DNA from: JAMXLO01 sp963719805
GTDB lineage: Bacteria; Pseudomonadota; Alphaproteobacteria; Acetobacterales; Acetobacteraceae
NCBI GenBank assembly: GCA_963719805.1
Contig: CAVRDF010000001.1
Coordinates: forward strand, 558,001-622,000
DNA length: 64,000 nucleotides
Direction: 5' to 3'
Shown: positions 25,669 through 34,525 of the stretch, in pieces
How positions within the stretch are numbered: position 1 is the first letter of the stretch
Layout of the letters: each line of letters opens with the position of its first letter
The notes under the pieces: generated by a model
Database searches by the model: none
Told to the model about the DNA's origin: nothing
Seen by the model: the letters and a program-made list of their open reading frames with translations, nothing else
Made by a program: the position numbers and the translations under genes

Positions 25669-26424
25669 ATGCACTCTGCAATGATCACCGGCGCGGGCAG
25701 CGGCCTGGGCCGTGCCACCGCGGTTTCCCTCAGCGCCCGTGGCTGCAAGCTGGCCCTGGTGGATATCGATACCGCCGCTGCCGATCAGGTCGCGCACGAA
25801 TGCGGCAACGCCCATGTCATTGCGCAGGACCTTAGCGCACCTGGTGGTTCCGAGGCTGCGGTCGCGCGCAGCATCGCCGCGCTCGGCCGTCTGTCCATTG
25901 TGGTCAACAACGCCGGCTATGGCGCGGGCGAGGCGTTCCTCGATATGCGCGAGACGACCTGGGATCGCACGCTGGACCTCAACCTGAAAGCGGTGGCGCT
26001 GATCTGCGCGGCGGCCGGCCGCCACATGCGCGACAATGGCGGTGGGCGTATCGTCAACGTGACCTCGCCTGCCTCGCGCATGGCGCTGCCGAATTATCTG
26101 GCCTACGCGGCGAGCAAGGCCGGGGTCGACGCCGTGACGCGCGGCGCGGCGGTGGCATTGGCGCCATACGGCATAACGGTGAACAGCGTCGCACCCGGCA
26201 TGATGGACACGGCGTTGCAGCGCATCACCGAACGCCAGCTCGCGGCGATCGAAGGGCGCAGCGACGTCGACGCTTTCCTGAACGAACGCACGCGCCGCAT
26301 TCCTCTTGGGCGGCGCACCGACTGCGAGACGGTGGCCAGTACCATTGTTTGGCTTGCGCTCGACGCGCCCAATTACATCACTGCCGAACGTCTGAATGCG
26401 TCCGGCGGGTTGGACAAGGACTGA
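25669..26424 (+). CDS. Short-chain dehydrogenase/reductase
   Basis: A 251-residue classical SDR. TGAGSGLGRA is the NAD(P) loop, NNAG the structural motif, and YAASK with the preceding Ser the catalytic group. Asp at the end of the second strand (LVDID) favours NAD. The ATG at 25669 or 25681 could be the start; both lie right after the repeat at 25588-25659. It stands alone, and the following 195 bp show no gene or clear promoter. Substrate unknown. Confidence 0.85.
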   Translation: MHSAMITGAGSGLGRATAVSLSARGCKLALVDIDTAAADQVAHECGNAHVIAQDLSAPGGSEAAVARSIAALGRLSIVVNNAGYGAGEAFLDMRETTWDRTLDLNLKAVALICAAAGRHMRDNGGGRIVNVTSPASRMALPNYLAYAASKAGVDAVTRGAAVALAPYGITVNSVAPGMMDTALQRITERQLAAIEGRSDVDAFLNERTRRIPLGRRTDCETVASTIVWLALDAPNYITAERLNASGGLDKD

Positions 26425-26619
26425 ATACGCGAGAATTCCGCATACGGTACAAATTCGGCGGATTCTCTCCATGATGCTCACCGGACGGTGTAGCAATCGT
26501 TCGTGAATGCGTTGACCGGCTCGTGATGACGCGCATGCGAGATTCTTGCGTATGGCTCGCCTTAATATTGCTTTAACTAAAACGACCGAAAAACGCGCTT
26601 CCAGCACGCCGTGGACCCG

Positions 26620-28113
26620 ATGAAAATCCTGTTCGTTACCAGTGAGTTCGCGGACTTTGCGAAAGCCGGCGGTCTCGGCGATGTCTCAGCGGGGCTACCA
26701 CGAGCGTTGCGCCGGCGCGGGCTGGATGTTCGGGTGCTGTTGCCGGCCTATCCTCAGGTCATCGCGAAATCGAGCGATATCACCATCGTGGCGCATCTTC
26801 CCGGCCACAATGGTATTGATCCTTGCTGTATCGGTGAGACGATTACGCCTGATGGCCTGCACTTGTACCTCGTGCTTGAGCCGTCACTCTATCAACGGAC
26901 CGGAAGTCCTTATGCCGGACCCGAAGGCATCGACTGGCCGGACAATGATCTGCGTTTCGCGCGGCTGTCACTCGCCGCGGCCGACATTGCCGCCGGGCGC
27001 GCCGGGATGGCCTGGCAGCCGGATGTGTTACACGTCAATGACTGGCCCGGCGGATTGGCGCCAGCGTATCTCCGCTGGCGCGGTGCGCATGTGCCGAGCA
27101 TCCTCACAATCCATAATATCGCATACCAGGGTCTGTACGCACCTGAGCGTATCAAGGCATTGGGCATTCCCGAGCAGGCGTTCGACATCAATGGCGTCGA
27201 ATTCCATAACCGCCTGTCGTTCCTGAAGGCCGGGCTGTTTTACGCGGACCATGTCTCCACCGTCAGCCCGACCTACGCGCGGGAGATCACCACCGAGGCG
27301 TTCGGCGGTGGCCTGCATGGGCTCACCCAGGGCATTGCCGCCGAAGGCCGCCTGACCGGTATCGTCAATGGGATCGACGAAAGCTGGGACCCGAGCTGCG
27401 ATCCCTATTTGCCGCACCACTTCGAAGCGGATGATCTTACCGGCAAGCAGGCGAACGCCGAGTTGGTGCGGACGGGGCTATGCCTGAAGCATTCCGAGGG
27501 GCCGCTGTTCGGCGTGGTGTCGCGCCTGGTGCACCAGAAGGGCCTCGATATCGTGGCGGATACCGCGCGCGACATTGTGCGGGAAGGTGGACAGATCGCC
27601 ATCCTCGGCTTGGGTGATCCGGACACCGAGCACATGCTCAGTCGGCTGGCGCGCAGTCACCGCGACGATATCGGCTTGCTCATCGGTTTCAACGAGCCAA
27701 TGGCGCGGCGGATCGTCGCGGCCAGCGACTTCTGCCTGATGCCGTCGCGTTTCGAGCCGTGCGGCCTGACCCAGATGCAGGCGCAGCGTTACGGGACACT
27801 GCCGATTGCGCACGCGACAGGCGGGCTGGCCGATACGATCGAGGACGGCGAAACCGGCTTCCTGTTCTCCAATCTGTCGGGCGAGGGGCTGTTCGACGCC
27901 TGCCGCCGCGCGTTCGAGGCGTACGACGACCCTGGCGTGCTTGATGAGATGCGTCAGGCGGCGATGGCGCGCAGCTTTCACTGGTCGGGCGCGGCGGCGG
28001 AATACGAGCTGCTGTATTCGCACCTTATCGGCTGGCGTCCGGCACAGGTGGTCGCGCCGTCCGTGTCGCGGCGCAGGCCGCGCGCCGCGGCCGAATTGCC
28101 GGTGGCAGCCTGA
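26620..28113 (+). CDS. glgA: Glycogen synthase (ADP-glucose type)
   Basis: A 497-residue GT5 family starch/glycogen synthase. It begins MKILFVTSEFADFAKAGGLG, whose KAGGL loop binds ADP-glucose, and carries VSRLVHQKGLD, the GT-B helix motif GLGDPDTEH and PSRFEPCGLTQMQA with the catalytic Glu. A GTG at 26611 could add three residues. No other glycogen genes (glgB, glgC, glgP) are nearby, so it is a standalone gene, which is unusual as these are mostly clustered. It converges on the HAD gene with a 10-bp gap. Confidence 0.92.
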   Translation: MKILFVTSEFADFAKAGGLGDVSAGLPRALRRRGLDVRVLLPAYPQVIAKSSDITIVAHLPGHNGIDPCCIGETITPDGLHLYLVLEPSLYQRTGSPYAGPEGIDWPDNDLRFARLSLAAADIAAGRAGMAWQPDVLHVNDWPGGLAPAYLRWRGAHVPSILTIHNIAYQGLYAPERIKALGIPEQAFDINGVEFHNRLSFLKAGLFYADHVSTVSPTYAREITTEAFGGGLHGLTQGIAAEGRLTGIVNGIDESWDPSCDPYLPHHFEADDLTGKQANAELVRTGLCLKHSEGPLFGVVSRLVHQKGLDIVADTARDIVREGGQIAILGLGDPDTEHMLSRLARSHRDDIGLLIGFNEPMARRIVAASDFCLMPSRFEPCGLTQMQAQRYGTLPIAHATGGLADTIEDGETGFLFSNLSGEGLFDACRRAFEAYDDPGVLDEMRQAAMARSFHWSGAAAEYELLYSHLIGWRPAQVVAPSVSRRRPRAAAELPVAA

Positions 28114-28123
28114 CCGCCGCTGT

Positions 28124-28828
28124 TTACGCCTCCATCCGCTCCGCCAGTTCGCTGAACGTATCGACCACCAGATCTATTGCGGGATGCGGGTTGGGATCGG
28201 GCGGGCCGGCCGCTCCCCATTCATCGGGGCGGCGGACGAAGCAGGTCCGGTAGCCGACACCCCTCGCGGCATTCAGATCGAAGTTGTGACACGCCACCAT
28301 CAGGATGCGGCTCGGCTCAAGCTGCAGCAGCCCGGCGGCGCGCTGATAGGCCTCGGGCCGCGGCTTGTACGCGCCCAGCATCTCGCACGAGATCACCGCA
28401 TCCCAGTGCACGCCGTTGTGCCGGGCGGTATCGATGATCAGCGCGACGCTGAGAATGGTGAATGACACGCTGATGTAGCGCCGACGCAGCCGAGGCAGCG
28501 CAGGAGCAAAGTCCGGCCACGCATCCAGTGAATGCCAGCGCCGTGCGATCGCTGCCCGATCGGTATCCGTGAACATCGCAAGTCCGTGTTCGCTCGCGAG
28601 TTCATCGAGCACGTCGCGGTGCACGCCGTCGATGTTGAATCCCGGGTTCACCTGATTGGTCATGCGCTGCAGCGCGCGGCGGCGATAGTCGTTGGTGATC
28701 GCGGCCCAGTCGCGCGCGATGCCATGCCGCGCGCCGGTCTCGGTCAGCGCGCCGCGAATGCCGGTATGCCAATCCAGCACAGTGCCGCCAGTGTCGAACG
28801 CCAACGCCTCGACCCCGGACAATGTCAT
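28124..28828 (-). CDS. Haloacid-dehalogenase-like hydrolase (type II dehalogenase group)
   Basis: A 234-residue HAD hydrolase. The nucleophile is Asp12 in AFDTGGTVLDW; type II 2-haloacid dehalogenases usually have FDVYGTL, so Gly-Gly here is a departure. The Lys of GAYKPRPEAY and the Asp of HNFDLNAARG complete the site. It follows the peroxiredoxin-like gene by 12 bp, on the same strand, and is likely co-transcribed with it. Dehalogenase activity is plausible but the group also includes phosphatases. Confidence 0.82.
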   Translation of the reverse strand: MTLSGVEALAFDTGGTVLDWHTGIRGALTETGARHGIARDWAAITNDYRRRALQRMTNQVNPGFNIDGVHRDVLDELASEHGLAMFTDTDRAAIARRWHSLDAWPDFAPALPRLRRRYISVSFTILSVALIIDTARHNGVHWDAVISCEMLGAYKPRPEAYQRAAGLLQLEPSRILMVACHNFDLNAARGVGYRTCFVRRPDEWGAAGPPDPNPHPAIDLVVDTFSELAERMEA

Positions 28829-28840
28829 TCACAACTCCAA

Positions 28841-29485
28841 CTACAACCCGCGCAACACAGCCATCGTCTCCTCCGGTTCCGGCCGGCACGTGTAATCCGG
28901 ATCGGCTATAGCCGACGCGACCGTGCCATCACGCCGGATCACGACGCGTGCCGGCATCGACAACCGCCAGCTCGCATCGCCGTTGAATCGCTCCAGGTCA
29001 ATGCCGAATCCCTTGTAGACCTCGATCAAATCGTCGGGCAGACGAAATGCAAGTCCGTACGCCTCGCCCACCTTGTTGTCCGGATCCGTCAAGATCGGGA
29101 TCGTCAGCTTCTGCCGCTCCGCGCCAGGCTTGGTGAATTCCTGCAACTGTGGCGACAGCACAATCAGGCTTGCCCCCAGTAACGCAATTTCCGGAAGTAC
29201 TGCTTGCAAAGCATCCAGCTCATGCCGGCAGTAGGGTCACCAGAAGCCGCGAAACACACTCATCAGCACAGGGCCGCGTGCTGTCAGCGCCGATAGAGTC
29301 ACTGCGCAGCCGTTCTGGTCGTTCAGCGTGAATTCGGGCGCCCTGGCGCCAGTCTTGATCACGCGGTCCAGAATGCCCGAGTTACGCAGCTGCTCGGTGG
29401 CTCGGTGCATGATTGCCAGCCGTTCGGGCGGAACGCGTTTGGCGGCCGCCTCGCGTACGGCGGCGAGCTTGTCCTCCAGGCTCAT
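28841..29485 (-). CDS. Peroxiredoxin-like protein with in-frame TGA at the redox Cys: candidate selenoprotein
   Basis: One 215-codon frame reads from ATG 29485 (AGGAGG 5 bases upstream) to TAG at 28841, broken only by TGA at 29239-29237 (codon 83). The predicted junction is VFRGFW-TGA-PYCRHELDALQ. Peroxiredoxin-like (AhpC/TSA, PRX-like2) proteins have Trp-Cys-Pro-Tyr-Cys here, so the TGA stands at the redox-active Cys, giving a UxxC motif. Both sides are well conserved, including GARAPEFTLND before and SMPARVVIRRDG after, with no other stop or shift, which argues against an old pseudogene. A hairpin at 29198-29233 could be the SECIS. It precedes the HAD gene. Nonsense mutation or sequencing error remain possible; no selB, selC or selD is in view. 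Confidence 0.8.
29198..29233 (-). promoter_or_regulatory. Candidate bacterial SECIS stem-loop
   Basis: On the minus strand, 3 bases after the TGA, TACTGC (29233-29228) pairs with GCAGTA (29203-29198). Inside, GCAT (29225-29222) pairs with ATGC (29214-29211) around the loop GAGCTGG. The apical loop begins 16 bases after the TGA and its first base is G, which is what bacterial SECIS elements need for SelB binding. The lower stem has an asymmetric bulge (2 versus 7 bases), so the fold is not ideal and may be chance. Confidence 0.4.
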
Positions 29486-29585
29486 GGCATCCTCCTGTTG
29501 CAGCAACGGACGGCAGCCTGCCACGCCTTGCGATACACACCAAGGTCGCGGGATGATCGCAGCTAACACGTGAGGAGGGAACGCC

Positions 29586-30632
29586 ATGAGCGCGACAACG
29601 CAGCAGCCTGCCAGCAGCCCTTATCTGCCGGTGCGCGACGACTGGCTGGCGCGCCGCACCGAAGCGATCCTGGAGCCCGATCTGCCAATCGTCGATCCGC
29701 ACCATCATCTGTGGGAGCGGCCGGGCTGGAACTATATGCTCGACGACTTGCTGGCCGATACCAACAGCGGCCACAACATCGTCGCCACCGTGTTCGTGCA
29801 GTGCCGCTCGATGCATCGCGCGAGCGGCCCCGAGGAAATGAAGCCGGTCGGCGAGACCGAGTTCGTCAACGGTGTCGCCGCGATGAGCGCCTCGGGCATT
29901 TACGGCAAGACCAAGGTCTGCGCCGGCATCGTTGGGCACGCGGACCTGCGATTGGGCAGCAAGGTGCGCGGCGTGCTGGAGGCGCATATCCGCGCCGGCG
30001 GCGGGCGTTTCCGCGGCATTCGCCACATCACCGCATGGGACGCCGACAGCGTGCTGCTGAACCCGGCCTATGCCCCGCCGCCGCAACTGATGGCGGACAA
30101 GACGTTCCGCGAAGGCTTCGCCTGCCTGGCGCCGCTGAACCTGTCGTTCGACGCATGGCTGTATCATCCGCAGATCGATGAGCTGACCGCACTCGCGCGC
30201 GCCTTCCCGGATACGCGTATCTGTCTGAACCATGTCGGCGGTCCGCTGGGCATCGGCGTCTATGGCGGCAGGCGCGACGAGGTGTTCGCCAGGTGGTCTG
30301 CGTCGATCCGCGAACTGGCGAAGTGCCCGAACGTCGTGGTCAAGCTCGGCGGCATGGCGATGCGGATCAACGGTTTCGACTTCCACGAAAAAGCCGATCC
30401 GCCGTCGTCCGAAACGCTGGCGGCTGCGTGGAAGCCTTACGTCGAGACCTGCATCGAGGCATTCGGTGCCGCGCGAGGCATGTACGAGAGCAACTTCCCG
30501 GTGGATAAGGGTTCGTACGCCTATGCGCCGTACTGGAACGCCTGCAAGATCCTGTCGCGTGGTGCCAGTCCGGCTGAAAAGACCGACCTGTTCAGCGGTG
30601 CCGCCGCGCGGTTCTATCGCTTGGAACTGTAA
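29586..30632 (+). CDS. Amidohydrolase family protein (COG3618-type)
   Basis: A 348-residue TIM-barrel metal hydrolase. VDPHHHLWERPG gives the first metal-binding His pair, and the RFRGIRHI, LNHVGGPLG and YESNFPVDK segments are the further conserved strands, the last with the catalytic Asp. Such proteins act on lactones or 2-pyrone-type compounds (for example 4-sulfomuconolactone or pyrone dicarboxylate hydrolase relatives). ATG 29586 has GAGGAGGG close upstream. Divergent from the peroxiredoxin-like gene. It lies before the MBL-fold hydrolase, separated by a strong hairpin. Confidence 0.87.
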   Translation: MSATTQQPASSPYLPVRDDWLARRTEAILEPDLPIVDPHHHLWERPGWNYMLDDLLADTNSGHNIVATVFVQCRSMHRASGPEEMKPVGETEFVNGVAAMSASGIYGKTKVCAGIVGHADLRLGSKVRGVLEAHIRAGGGRFRGIRHITAWDADSVLLNPAYAPPPQLMADKTFREGFACLAPLNLSFDAWLYHPQIDELTALARAFPDTRICLNHVGGPLGIGVYGGRRDEVFARWSASIRELAKCPNVVVKLGGMAMRINGFDFHEKADPPSSETLAAAWKPYVETCIEAFGAARGMYESNFPVDKGSYAYAPYWNACKILSRGASPAEKTDLFSGAAARFYRLEL

Positions 30633-30639
30633 GTGATCC

Positions 30640-30677
30640 GAACCACGGATGGACAAAACTGTGTCCATCCGTGGTTC
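30640..30677 (+). terminator. 16-bp perfect inverted repeat between amidohydrolase and MBL genes
   Basis: GAACCACGGATGGACA (30640-30655) and TGTCCATCCGTGGTTC (30662-30677) form a perfect 16-bp stem with the 6-nt loop AAACTG. It begins 7 bases after the amidohydrolase stop. No T-run follows, so either it ends the transcript with help or it protects the upstream mRNA; the ACGGATGGACA core also resembles dispersed repeats in GC-rich proteobacteria. Confidence 0.55.
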
Positions 30678-30698
30678 CAACCCTAAGGGGAAACGTAC

Positions 30699-31571
30699 AT
30701 GCGCAGCATGAAGATCGGCGACGTCACCATCACTAGCATCATCGAGCGTGACGGACCATGGCGCAAACCCGAAGACATGTTTTCAGCTTACGACCCGGAG
30801 CTCGGCCGCCGCTACCTGGCCGAGATGGATCCCGAGGTGTTCGATCCCGCGTCGGGCCGCATGGTCATCACCTATCAGACCTTCGTCGTGCGCACGCCAC
30901 ATCACACGATCCTGGTGGATACATGCACCGGCGAGGACAAGGGTTATCCGGCGCCGATGGATTTCCCCAAGCAGCCATGGCTCGATGGCTTCAAGGCGGA
31001 AGGGCTGCGCTTCGACGATATCGACTACGTGTTCTGCACCCATCTGCACATTGACCATTGCGGCTGGAACACGGTGCTGCGCGACGGCCGCTGGGTGCCG
31101 ACCTTCCCCAAGGCGAAATACGTGTTCCACAAGCGCGAGTATGCCGCGTGGGAGGAAGCGACGAAGCGTGGCGACCAGCCGCCCGGCAATGTCTGGCGCT
31201 ATAACTGCGAACCTATCGTCGCCGCCGGGCAGGCACTGTTGGTGGACGATGACTACACGCTTGACGATACGGTATCGCTGACGCCGACTCCGGGCCACTC
31301 GCCTTGTCACTGCTGTGTCAACATCCAGTCCGGCGGACAGCGTGCATCGGTGACCGGCGACATGATGCATCATGCGCTGCAATGCCGCGAGCCTGGCTGG
31401 TCCACGGTGTTCGATTGGGATGCGCAGGAAGCCGCTGCCTCGCGGCGGCGGTTCCTCAGCCAGGTCGCGGATACCAACACGCTGATCCTGCCGATACATT
31501 TCCCGTCGCCGACAGTCGGACGGGTCACGGCGGATGGCGATCGGTTCCGCTATAATTTCGTGCGTGGCTGA
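30699..31571 (+). CDS. MBL-fold metallohydrolase
   Basis: A 290-residue metallo-beta-lactamase-fold protein. CTHLHIDHCGW is the HxHxDH zinc motif, PTPGHSPCH supplies the next His and VTGDMMHH the bridging Asp; PIHFPSPTVG has the last His. Its N-terminal layout matches the AHL-lactonase/quorum-quenching-like branch, but many members hydrolyse other lactones or thioesters. It follows the amidohydrolase on the same strand after the strong hairpin, so both may act on the same cyclic ester or may be separately transcribed. Confidence 0.87.
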   Translation: MRSMKIGDVTITSIIERDGPWRKPEDMFSAYDPELGRRYLAEMDPEVFDPASGRMVITYQTFVVRTPHHTILVDTCTGEDKGYPAPMDFPKQPWLDGFKAEGLRFDDIDYVFCTHLHIDHCGWNTVLRDGRWVPTFPKAKYVFHKREYAAWEEATKRGDQPPGNVWRYNCEPIVAAGQALLVDDDYTLDDTVSLTPTPGHSPCHCCVNIQSGGQRASVTGDMMHHALQCREPGWSTVFDWDAQEAAASRRRFLSQVADTNTLILPIHFPSPTVGRVTADGDRFRYNFVRG

Positions 31572-31651
31572 CGCGCCCGTTTGACGCCCTCGGCGCCCGT
31601 GCCACACACTGCCTTCCAGCGCACCGAGAGATAGTTGCGGGAGGTAATTGG

Positions 31652-32719
31652 GTGGCCACACAGAGAGTTCTGATCATGGGCGCGTCCTACGGGTCGCTGC
31701 TCGCTTCCAAGCTGCTGTTCGGCGGACACGAGGTCACGCTGATCTGCCTTCCCGCCGAAGTCGAGGCGATCAACAGCGATGGCGTCCGAGTGAAGATGCC
31801 GATACGCGGGCGCAGCGCGCCGGTGGAAATCCACTCGAAGACGTTGCCTGGGAAGCTTTCTGCCGCCGGTCCCGCCGGCATCAATCCGGCCAACTATGAT
31901 CTCGTCGCGCTGGCGATGCAGGAACCGCAATACCGTTCGTCAGGTGTGCGCGAGTTGCTCGATGCCGTAGCGAAGTCGCGCAAGCCGACAATGTCGATCA
32001 TGAACATGCCGCCGCTGCCGTACCTCAAGCGCATTCCTGGCCTGAACACCGACAGCCTGCACCACGCCTTCACCGATGCCGGCGTTTGGGCGAATTTCGA
32101 TCCCGGTTGTCTGACACTGTGCAGCCCGGACCCGCAGGCCATCCGCATGCCGGATGACAAGATCAACGTGTTGACGGTGACGCTGCCGACAAACTTCAAG
32201 GCCGCTCGCTTCGAGTTTGAAGCGTCCACCAACATCATGCGGCAGTTCCAACGTGAGATCGAGGCGATCCGCTTCGATCCCGGCGATGGTCCGATCGATC
32301 TGCCCGTCAAGTTGAAGGTGCATGAGTCGATCTTCGTGCCACTGGCCAAGTGGGCGATGCTGTGTACCGGCAACTATCGCTGCGTGAAGGCCGACAAGGC
32401 AGTATCGATCAAGGAAGCGGTGCACACCGATCTGGCGGCGTCAAAGAGCGTGTATGACTGGGTACGCGACCTTTGCGTCAAGCTCGGCGCCTCGCCGGAC
32501 GATCTGGTGCCGTTCGAGAAATATGCTGCTGCGGCGAATGGGCTGATCAGGCCTTCGTCTGCCGCACGCGCGTTGTTCGCCGGCGCGCCCAACATCGAGC
32601 GTGTCGATCGCCTGGTGCAGAGCATTGGCGCGCAACGCGGCATGCGCAACGCTGAACTCGACGCGACAGTGGCGCTGGTCGATGCGCGACTGGAGATCAA
32701 TCGCAAGGCCGCGGCGTAG
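31652..32719 (+). CDS. Ketopantoate-reductase-like (PanE/ApbA family) protein
   Basis: A 355-residue NAD(P)-binding protein. The N-terminal Rossmann loop is GASYGSLLASKL rather than the usual GxGxxG, followed by GGHEVTLIC, which is typical of ApbA/PanE-like dehydrogenases. The C-terminal helical half (about residues 200-345) resembles their substrate domain, but the catalytic residues of true ketopantoate reductase are not obvious. Start is GTG 31652 with GGGAGGT 6 bases upstream. Stands alone, convergent on the AMP ligase with a 7-bp gap. Role unknown; a 2-oxo-acid or hydroxy-acid reductase is the safest guess. Confidence 0.65.
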   Translation: MATQRVLIMGASYGSLLASKLLFGGHEVTLICLPAEVEAINSDGVRVKMPIRGRSAPVEIHSKTLPGKLSAAGPAGINPANYDLVALAMQEPQYRSSGVRELLDAVAKSRKPTMSIMNMPPLPYLKRIPGLNTDSLHHAFTDAGVWANFDPGCLTLCSPDPQAIRMPDDKINVLTVTLPTNFKAARFEFEASTNIMRQFQREIEAIRFDPGDGPIDLPVKLKVHESIFVPLAKWAMLCTGNYRCVKADKAVSIKEAVHTDLAASKSVYDWVRDLCVKLGASPDDLVPFEKYAAAANGLIRPSSAARALFAGAPNIERVDRLVQSIGAQRGMRNAELDATVALVDARLEINRKAAA

Positions 32720-32726
32720 CCGCGCG

Positions 32727-34439
32727 TCAGGCCGGAAAGTCCGCTTCGCTGTATTCCAGCGGGCGCGATACTTCCGGATCTCGCGCTGCTTCGGCGCGCC
32801 GCAATTCGACCCGGCGGATCTTGCCCGCGACGTTCTTCGGAAGCTCGCCGAACTCGATGCGCCTGATGCGCTTGTAAGGCGCAAGACGCGCGCGAATGTG
32901 CTGGAAGATTTGCTGTGCCGTCTCCCGCGTCGCTTCGTATCCGGACGCCAGCACGATGAAGGCCTTTGGCACGGCAAGCCGTATCGGATCGGGGCTGGGC
33001 ACGACCGCTGCCTCCACGATCGCTGGGTGCTCGATGAGCACACTCTCCAATTCGAACGGACTGATCCGGTAATTGGCCGATTTGAAGATGTCATCGACCC
33101 GGCCGACGTAGCTGAATTGACCATCGGCGTCACGCCGGACCGCATCGCCGGTGCGGTAGTAGCGCCCCTCCAGCGGGGCCAGCGAGCCGTCGTCGTTCAG
33201 GTATCCGAGCATCAGGCCTGGCGGACGAGGATCAAGCGGCAGGGCGAGTTCACCTTCGCTTTGCTCGCGCCCTTCGTCATCCAACACCGCCACCGTGCAT
33301 CCCGGAAGCACTTGGCCTAGGTGACCTGGCCGAACCGCGCGTCCGGGTGGATTGGCAATCTGTACTGTGGCCTCTGTCTGTCCCCAGCCATCGCGCACAT
33401 CGAGGCCCCAGGCCTGCCGGACCTGTTCGACAACCTCGGGGTTCAGCGGCTCGCCCGCTGAAACCGCCTCGCGCAACACCACCGGCCATCGCGCCAGATC
33501 GTGTTGTATCAACATCCGCCACACCGTCGGCGGTGCAAAGAAGCTGGTCACCTGCTGTTCGATGAGCGTGTCGAGCAAGTCCTTCGCGTCGAACCGCGGT
33601 TGATTGAGTATCGCGATCGTCGCCCCCGCATTCCACGGCCCAAAGAACGCCATGAACGTGTGGCCCGCCCATCCTGGAGCGGCAACCGCAAGGTGCGTGT
33701 CACCTGGCCGCGCGCCAATCCAATGCATCGTCGCCAGATGTCCGACGGGATAACTGCGATGACTGTGGAGCACCATCTTGGGCCGCGATGTCGTCCCCGA
33801 CGTGAAATAGAGCAGCATCGGGTCGTCTGCGCTCGTGTCCTGCTTGGGTTCGAACAACTCCGATCCGTCCCGCAATTCTTCGAATGGAAGCCAGCCGGCG
33901 GGTGCCGTGCCGGTGCAGATGCGCTGGACCTCCGGCGCGACATCCTTGAATTTTGCGATCTCTGCTTCGGAAACGATCACGTGCCGGACGCGGGCACGGC
34001 GGATGCGATCGGCCACGTCCTCGGCGGTCAACATCAACGTGGACGGAATGATCACGGCGCCGAGCTTCATTGCCGCCAACATGGTTTCCCAAAGCGGTGC
34101 GATGTTGCCCAGCATCACCAGGATCCGGTCCTGCCGGCGGACGCCTCGCTTGCGCAGGCCGTTGGCGACGCGGTTTGATCGCGCGGCCAATTCGGCAAAC
34201 GAAATCGCTTCGGCCTCGCCACCGAGAATCTTCAGTGCGAGGCGGCTCCGATCTAAGCCTTGGGCGAGTTCCGCATCGAACCAATCAAGCGCCCAATTGA
34301 ATTTATCGACGGCAGGCCACCGAAACCCGGCGGGTGTCGCGCCGTTTGTGGTCATCAGCTTGAACTGCGCGTGTTTGAACGCATCGAGTGTCATTGTCCG
34401 CATTCCCGACGAAGTCAGCGCGTTGCTATTGGTCTGCAT
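32727..34439 (-). CDS. AMP-dependent acyl-CoA synthetase
   Basis: A 570-residue ANL enzyme from ATG 34439 (another ATG at 34403 and an open frame to 34583 leave the start uncertain). YFTSGTTSRPKMVLHSH is A3, DGWGQTEATV is A5, YRTGDAVRRDADG is A7 and PKNVAGKIRRVEL carries the catalytic lysine. Layout resembles acetyl/medium-chain acyl-CoA synthetases more than long-chain ones. It is divergent from the winged-helix/TPR regulator at 34526, with an AT-rich intergenic gap of about 86 bp that could serve both promoters, so the regulator may control it. Confidence 0.87.
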   Translation of the reverse strand: MQTNSNALTSSGMRTMTLDAFKHAQFKLMTTNGATPAGFRWPAVDKFNWALDWFDAELAQGLDRSRLALKILGGEAEAISFAELAARSNRVANGLRKRGVRRQDRILVMLGNIAPLWETMLAAMKLGAVIIPSTLMLTAEDVADRIRRARVRHVIVSEAEIAKFKDVAPEVQRICTGTAPAGWLPFEELRDGSELFEPKQDTSADDPMLLYFTSGTTSRPKMVLHSHRSYPVGHLATMHWIGARPGDTHLAVAAPGWAGHTFMAFFGPWNAGATIAILNQPRFDAKDLLDTLIEQQVTSFFAPPTVWRMLIQHDLARWPVVLREAVSAGEPLNPEVVEQVRQAWGLDVRDGWGQTEATVQIANPPGRAVRPGHLGQVLPGCTVAVLDDEGREQSEGELALPLDPRPPGLMLGYLNDDGSLAPLEGRYYRTGDAVRRDADGQFSYVGRVDDIFKSANYRISPFELESVLIEHPAIVEAAVVPSPDPIRLAVPKAFIVLASGYEATRETAQQIFQHIRARLAPYKRIRRIEFGELPKNVAGKIRRVELRRAEAARDPEVSRPLEYSEADFPA

Positions 34440-34525
34440 CCCACCACGGTAAAACCTTCGATACTTGAAATCAGATTGAAAAAAGCCTGAAATTCGCTTG
34501 GCGGTGGATTGGTGGTGTGCAGGGC

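Noticed and set aside
28841..29485. Treating the peroxiredoxin-like gene as two separate small genes
   Set aside because: The downstream part has no ribosome site at its first ATG, and both parts align with one protein in a single unbroken frame.
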